A DNA stretch of 10,501 nt from Enterocloster bolteae (GTDB lineage Bacteria; Bacillota_A; Clostridia; Lachnospirales; Lachnospiraceae), in NCBI GenBank assembly GCA_021769025.1, contig JAETTS010000055.1, forward strand, positions 1 through 10,501, given 5' to 3'. Within the stretch, counting starts at the first letter, position 1. Every line of letters begins with the position of its first letter. Below, piece after piece: positions 7,946 to 10,501 of the stretch. Below the pieces are notes generated by a model. That model worked only from the letters and a program-made list of their open reading frames with translations, did no database searches and was not told the DNA's origin. A program made the translations under genes and the position numbers.

Positions 7946-7998
7946 TGTCTCTTCCTAATGATTATACATTAGTTTCCATTCTATTTCCACTGTCTCTT
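7946..7998 (-). repeat. Direct repeats AAGAGACA bracketing the lipoprotein promoter
   Basis: AAGAGACA occurs at 7991-7998, just upstream of the -35 box, and at 7946-7953, at the predicted transcription start; the copies are 45 bases apart. A related AAGACACTGG lies slightly further upstream. The copies are exact, but a regulatory role is only a guess. Confidence 0.4.
7961..7989 (-). promoter_or_regulatory. Probable promoter of the SH3b lipoprotein gene
   Basis: On the minus strand, TGGAAA (7984-7989; 4 of 6 matches to the -35 consensus) and a perfect TATAAT (7961-7966) are 17 bases apart. Transcription would start near 7954, about 47 bases before the ATG. It is flanked by two direct copies of AAGAGACA. 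Confidence 0.65.
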
Positions 7999-8013
7999 AC
8001 TGGCAATGCCAGT
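7999..8013. repeat. Short inverted repeat upstream of the lipoprotein promoter
   Basis: ACTGGC-AAT-GCCAGT is a perfect 6-bp stem with a 3-base loop, 31 bases after the GHL10 stop codon and just upstream of the lipoprotein promoter. No T-run follows in the minus direction, so it is a weak terminator candidate; an operator is equally possible. Confidence 0.4.
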
Positions 8014-8043
8014 GTCTTGTCTCGCTGATAATTAGACAAAACA

Positions 8044-9300
8044 CTAGCGCAGTAAAGGCAATAAGTTTCCTACCTCTCTCTGTGCCGCCGGCAAAAGAAA
8101 CGAATCATAACTATAAAAGCAATACCCGCCTACTTCCCCACTGCTTCTGCCAGTGAGCACTTCCCGGCCAATGATATCATCCCTGCGCAGCCACTCCGAG
8201 ACTTCATTGTAGTCTTTCACATCAGAGCCTGCCTTATAAAGCCCCAAGCCCAGATACAGCTTCACATTTCCCCTTCGCTTCAGATCAATCCATGTATTCA
8301 GATTCTGCTCAAATGCGTAGGGCGCTGCCTCTCCTGCAGCCGTCTTCGTCTCAAATCCCCAGTAAAGCTGAGGCATAATATAGTCCATGAATCCGTCCTG
8401 GGACATCCACCTGTCAATATCTACAAACAGGTTGCTGTCACTCTTTAAATGGTCTACATAGCCCTGGGGGCTAATACCAAACAGTATCTGAGGCTTCTCT
8501 GCCTTGATAGCTTGGTAGACTCTCTGGACTAACTCGCTAACCTGATTTCTTCTCCACTGGGCAATGGGCTCCCCGCTGCCTGATGCCACATATTCTGGCC
8601 GGTCAAACCATCGGCTCTCCGATTGGTCGTTAAGAGCCGGATAGAAATAATCATCAAAATGAATTCCATCTATGTTGTAGCCTCTCACCACTTCCATAAC
8701 GCCATCTACCACCAGACGCTTCACTTCCTCCACGGATGGATTGTAATAGTAAGCATTGTCATGGTTCAGCACATAGCGGTCATTGGAACTATCCCCATCC
8801 GCCAGCCACCGCTTGGCTGGGCTATCCGGGGAGACCTCATCCCAGGACATCAGATATCCTGTGATCCGGTAGGGATTGATCCATGCATGAAACTTCAGCC
8901 CTCTTGCATGAGCGGACTCAATCATATAAGCCAACGGATCATATCCAGGATTGCCGCCAGAAAATTTGGACCATGGAAAAAGATTGGACTGATACATGGC
9001 ATCCCCGTGGGATCTGACATGGACAAACACCGCGTTCATTCCCCAGGACCGGCAATTGTCAAACATCTGGTCTACTGCCTGCTTAAATGCCTCCTGTTCT
9101 TTGGGAAGCTGGTTCCAGATTAAATAGGAAATCCACACTCCTTTTAACTCCTGGTTCTCCGCTCCCGGCCCAGGGCTCCCCGGCCCATAAATCTGCCCTG
9201 ATTCCGCACCGTAGGCCTTCTCAGAGCTTCCAATCAAGTTTCCCATTACAATCATAGCAGCACATAGCCACGATACATACCTAAAACGACCCTTTTTCAT
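8044..9300 (-). CDS. Secreted GHL10 (DUF187) family glycoside hydrolase-like protein
   Basis: The 418-residue product has a Sec signal peptide (residues 1 to about 33: basic MKKGRFR, hydrophobic core around WLCAAMIVMGNLIG, likely cleavage near AYGA). The mature part is a GHL10/DUF187 barrel, the family of B. subtilis YngK, starting near ELKGVWISYL (51-60). Family-typical segments include WGMNAVFVHVRSHGDAMY, GLKFHAWINPYR (134-145), YNIDGIHFDDYFYP (208-221), ILFGISPQGY and DYIMPQLYWG. The family is structurally related to glycosidases and presumed to act on surface or wall glycans; the substrate is not established. ATG 9300 is chosen because GAGG (9307-9310) sits 6 bases upstream and the signal peptide then begins directly. 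The longer frame starts at GTG 9333 with no ribosome binding site. It ends 136 bases before the lipoprotein start codon. Confidence 0.9.
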   Translation of the reverse strand: MKKGRFRYVSWLCAAMIVMGNLIGSSEKAYGAESGQIYGPGSPGPGAENQELKGVWISYLIWNQLPKEQEAFKQAVDQMFDNCRSWGMNAVFVHVRSHGDAMYQSNLFPWSKFSGGNPGYDPLAYMIESAHARGLKFHAWINPYRITGYLMSWDEVSPDSPAKRWLADGDSSNDRYVLNHDNAYYYNPSVEEVKRLVVDGVMEVVRGYNIDGIHFDDYFYPALNDQSESRWFDRPEYVASGSGEPIAQWRRNQVSELVQRVYQAIKAEKPQILFGISPQGYVDHLKSDSNLFVDIDRWMSQDGFMDYIMPQLYWGFETKTAAGEAAPYAFEQNLNTWIDLKRRGNVKLYLGLGLYKAGSDVKDYNEVSEWLRRDDIIGREVLTGRSSGEVGGYCFYSYDSFLLPAAQREVGNLLPLLR

Positions 9301-9340
9301 TTTCTGCCTCGCATTTCCTCTTTTTCCATTCACTGGTTTT

Positions 9341-9406
9341 ATTGTACCATAGGGCCGTTGGGAATACTATTTAAGTTTTTATAACGATTTTTCTAACCTG
9401 CATGAA
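9341..9406 (-). promoter_or_regulatory. Weak promoter candidates for the GHL10 gene
   Basis: The region between nth and the GHL10 gene (9301-9453) holds two weak options on the minus strand. TTCATG (9401-9406) lies 17 bases from TATAAA (9378-9383). Alternatively, TACAAT (9341-9346) is a good -10 with no proper -35. Neither is convincing alone. I see no clear terminator hairpin after nth, so read-through from nth is also possible. Confidence 0.3.
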
Positions 9407-9453
9407 CTTTTATCTCACCCTTCACCGGTTTGGGGCATACAACAACACTTTTA

Positions 9454-10179
9454 TCACACATCACATTTCCTGCAAATGTCCTTCAGACAGCATCGGTCGC
9501 AATAAGGCTTTGTTCTGGCGGTGCAGACCTCCCGCCCATGATATACCAGCCGATGGCAAAAATCGCTGCCCTCCTCCGGCGGTACCAGCTCCCATAAAGC
9601 CATCTCCACCTTTTTGGGCTCCTTGAATCCGTCGACCAGCCCCATACGGTTCACCAGGCGGATGCAGTGGGTATCCGTCACAATGGCTGGCTTTCCAAAT
9701 ACATCCCCCATAATCAGGTTAGCGCTTTTCCTGCCTACCCCTGGCAGTTTCAGCAGCGCGTCAAAGTCATCCGGAACCTTCCCGTCATATTGATCCCGCA
9801 GAATCTTCATACATGCACTGATATCCCTAGCCTTACTATGCCCCAGGCCGCAGGGCTTCACAATCTCCTCAATCTCCTCCACATCTGCGTCCGCCAGGGC
9901 GGCCACATCCGGAAATTTCTCATATAAATCTTCCACCACAACATTTACCCTGGCATCCGTACACTGGGCTGCCAGGCGCACACTGACCAAAAGCTTCCAG
10001 GCCTCATTGTAATCCAGGGTACACCCTGCATCCGGATATTCCTTTTTCAGCCTGTCTATAATCTCCAGCGCCAACTCCCGTTTGGCCTGCTCCTCTTTGG
10101 TCAGCTTCTTCCCTGTTGGTTCTCTCTTAGCCGATTCTTTTTTTATTGGTTCCTTTTTTTTCGATTCTTTTTTTATCAT
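9454..10179 (-). CDS. nth: Endonuclease III (DNA glycosylase/AP lyase)
   Basis: Nth removes oxidised pyrimidines from DNA and cuts the abasic site by beta-elimination (base excision repair). From ATG 10179 the product has 241 residues. The helix-hairpin-helix LPGVGRKSAN holds catalytic Lys151 (LPGVG at 145-149), and VTDTH holds catalytic Asp169. The C-terminus carries the [4Fe-4S] cysteines Cys219, Cys227, Cys230 and Cys236, spaced C-x7-C-x2-C-x5-C, one residue longer in the first gap than the x6 of E. coli; an extra Cys231 adjoins the third. The first 30 residues or so are a Lys/Glu-rich tail absent from the E. coli enzyme. Start 10179 is preferred because AAGGGG lies 9 bases upstream; ATG 10212 has only a poorly placed AGGT. 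The gene follows the unknown upstream gene by a few dozen bases and is probably co-transcribed with it. Confidence 0.95.
   Translation of the reverse strand: MIKKESKKKEPIKKESAKREPTGKKLTKEEQAKRELALEIIDRLKKEYPDAGCTLDYNEAWKLLVSVRLAAQCTDARVNVVVEDLYEKFPDVAALADADVEEIEEIVKPCGLGHSKARDISACMKILRDQYDGKVPDDFDALLKLPGVGRKSANLIMGDVFGKPAIVTDTHCIRLVNRMGLVDGFKEPKKVEMALWELVPPEEGSDFCHRLVYHGREVCTARTKPYCDRCCLKDICRKCDV
10117..10176 (-). repeat. Two 30-bp tandem repeats with A-runs at the nth 5' end
   Basis: Two adjacent 30-bp units (10147-10176 and 10117-10146) match at 24 of 30 positions and share an exact 15-base block (ATAAAAAAAGAATCG on the coding strand). They encode IKKESKKKEP and IKKESAKREP right after the start Met. 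The coding strand carries runs of seven, eight and seven A within about 40 bases, which are potential slippage sites. Confidence 0.8.
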
Positions 10180-10214
10180 CCGTATCTTCCCCTTACTATG
10201 TCCTATTTTCATAC

Positions 10215-10501
10215 CTAATCTGTAAAATCAAAAAACAGATGGTCTATTTTTATTCTTTCACCGTCACTTGCCCGAATATGCCTGGAAAAATAATGGGGAT
10301 CTATGTAAGAAAAATCTCTGGATAATCCCTCTGTACCATCCATTTCTTTCATTTTTTCCCCCAGCGTATTAATAATATTGGACATATCCCCCTTCAGCAC
10401 ATAACCGACCAACGCATTTTCAAAAGAAGAAGAGCCGTAACGTCCGGATACATAATGTCCCACCCCTGTGTCCATATATCTCTTATTCAGATAGGTATCT
10501 C
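10215..10501 (-). CDS. C-terminal part of an unrecognised protein (start beyond window)
   Basis: The frame ends at TAG (10215-10217) and stays open to the right edge, so at least 95 residues are seen. An internal ATG at 10475 has no good ribosome binding site, and the upstream codons (DTYLNKRY) continue without a stop, so I treat this as the tail of a longer protein. The visible part is soluble, with no membrane segment. It includes GHYVSGRYGSSSFENALVGYVLKGD, a helical stretch INTLGEKMKEMDG, and a C-terminal YIDPHYFSRHIRASDGERIKIDHLFFDF with several His, Arg and aromatic residues. I do not recognise the family and assign no function. It ends 35 bases before the favoured nth start, suggesting a shared transcript. 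Confidence 0.7.
   Translation of the reverse strand, partial: DTYLNKRYMDTGVGHYVSGRYGSSSFENALVGYVLKGDMSNIINTLGEKMKEMDGTEGLSRDFSYIDPHYFSRHIRASDGERIKIDHLFFDFTD

Noticed and set aside
7999..8013. The inverted repeat as terminator of the GHL10 gene.
   Set aside because: The stem is only 6 bp and no T-run follows in the minus direction; kept only as an inverted repeat.
8623..9123. A 166-codon plus-strand frame.
   Set aside because: It is antisense to the conserved GHL10 barrel and has no start signal.
1..10501. CRISPR arrays, tRNA or rRNA genes, insertion sequences, riboswitches, attachment sites.
   Set aside because: No regularly spaced repeats, transposase frames, terminal inverted repeats or recognisable structured RNA were seen by reading. 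Gaps between genes are all under 200 bases.

Overview
The window looks like a chromosomal stretch from a Gram-positive Firmicute, most likely a Lachnospiraceae-type (Clostridium cluster XIVa) gut anaerobe. The reasons are strong AGGAGG-type ribosome binding sites, a DarA/PstA cyclic-di-AMP receptor (a Firmicutes protein), a lipoprotein and a secreted GHL10-type glycosidase suited to a monoderm envelope, base composition near one half G+C, and the wording of CarB and GlgX. The species assignment is inference. Most genes are housekeeping; I see no transposase, phage gene, CRISPR array, tRNA or rRNA.

Layout, left to right. (1) 1-795, minus: the N-terminal 265 residues of a SWIM zinc-finger protein that runs off the left edge. 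(2) About 796-973: a divergent intergenic region with an excellent sigma-A promoter driving the plus-strand pair. (3) 974-3103, plus: glgX-type glycogen debranching enzyme, probably starting at a GTG inside the longer ATG frame. (4) 3137-6364, plus: full-length carB, 33 bases after glgX and without carA beside it. (5) 6422-6453: a perfect 14-bp hairpin that can serve as a bidirectional terminator between convergent transcripts. (6) From 10501 back to 6458, all minus: the C-terminal end of an unrecognised protein, nth (endonuclease III), a secreted GHL10-family glycoside hydrolase-like protein, an SH3b lipoprotein with long low-complexity linkers, and darA.

How the genes fit together: glgX and carB form a two-gene transcription unit by position only; their pathways (glycogen breakdown; carbamoyl phosphate for arginine and pyrimidines) are not obviously linked. 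The three genes ending in darA suggest an envelope theme: two exported proteins, one with a wall-binding-type SH3b domain, followed by a sensor of cyclic di-AMP, a messenger tied to osmotic and wall homeostasis. That link is inference from order and strand. The lipoprotein has its own plausible promoter and no clear terminator before darA, so the two may be co-transcribed.

No clearly new system is visible. The items most worth following are the two genes cut by the window edges (the SWIM protein, whose family often sits beside MoxR ATPase and VWA genes, and the unknown protein before nth), the darA/SH3b/GHL10 cluster, the missing carA, and the repeats in the lipoprotein and nth genes.
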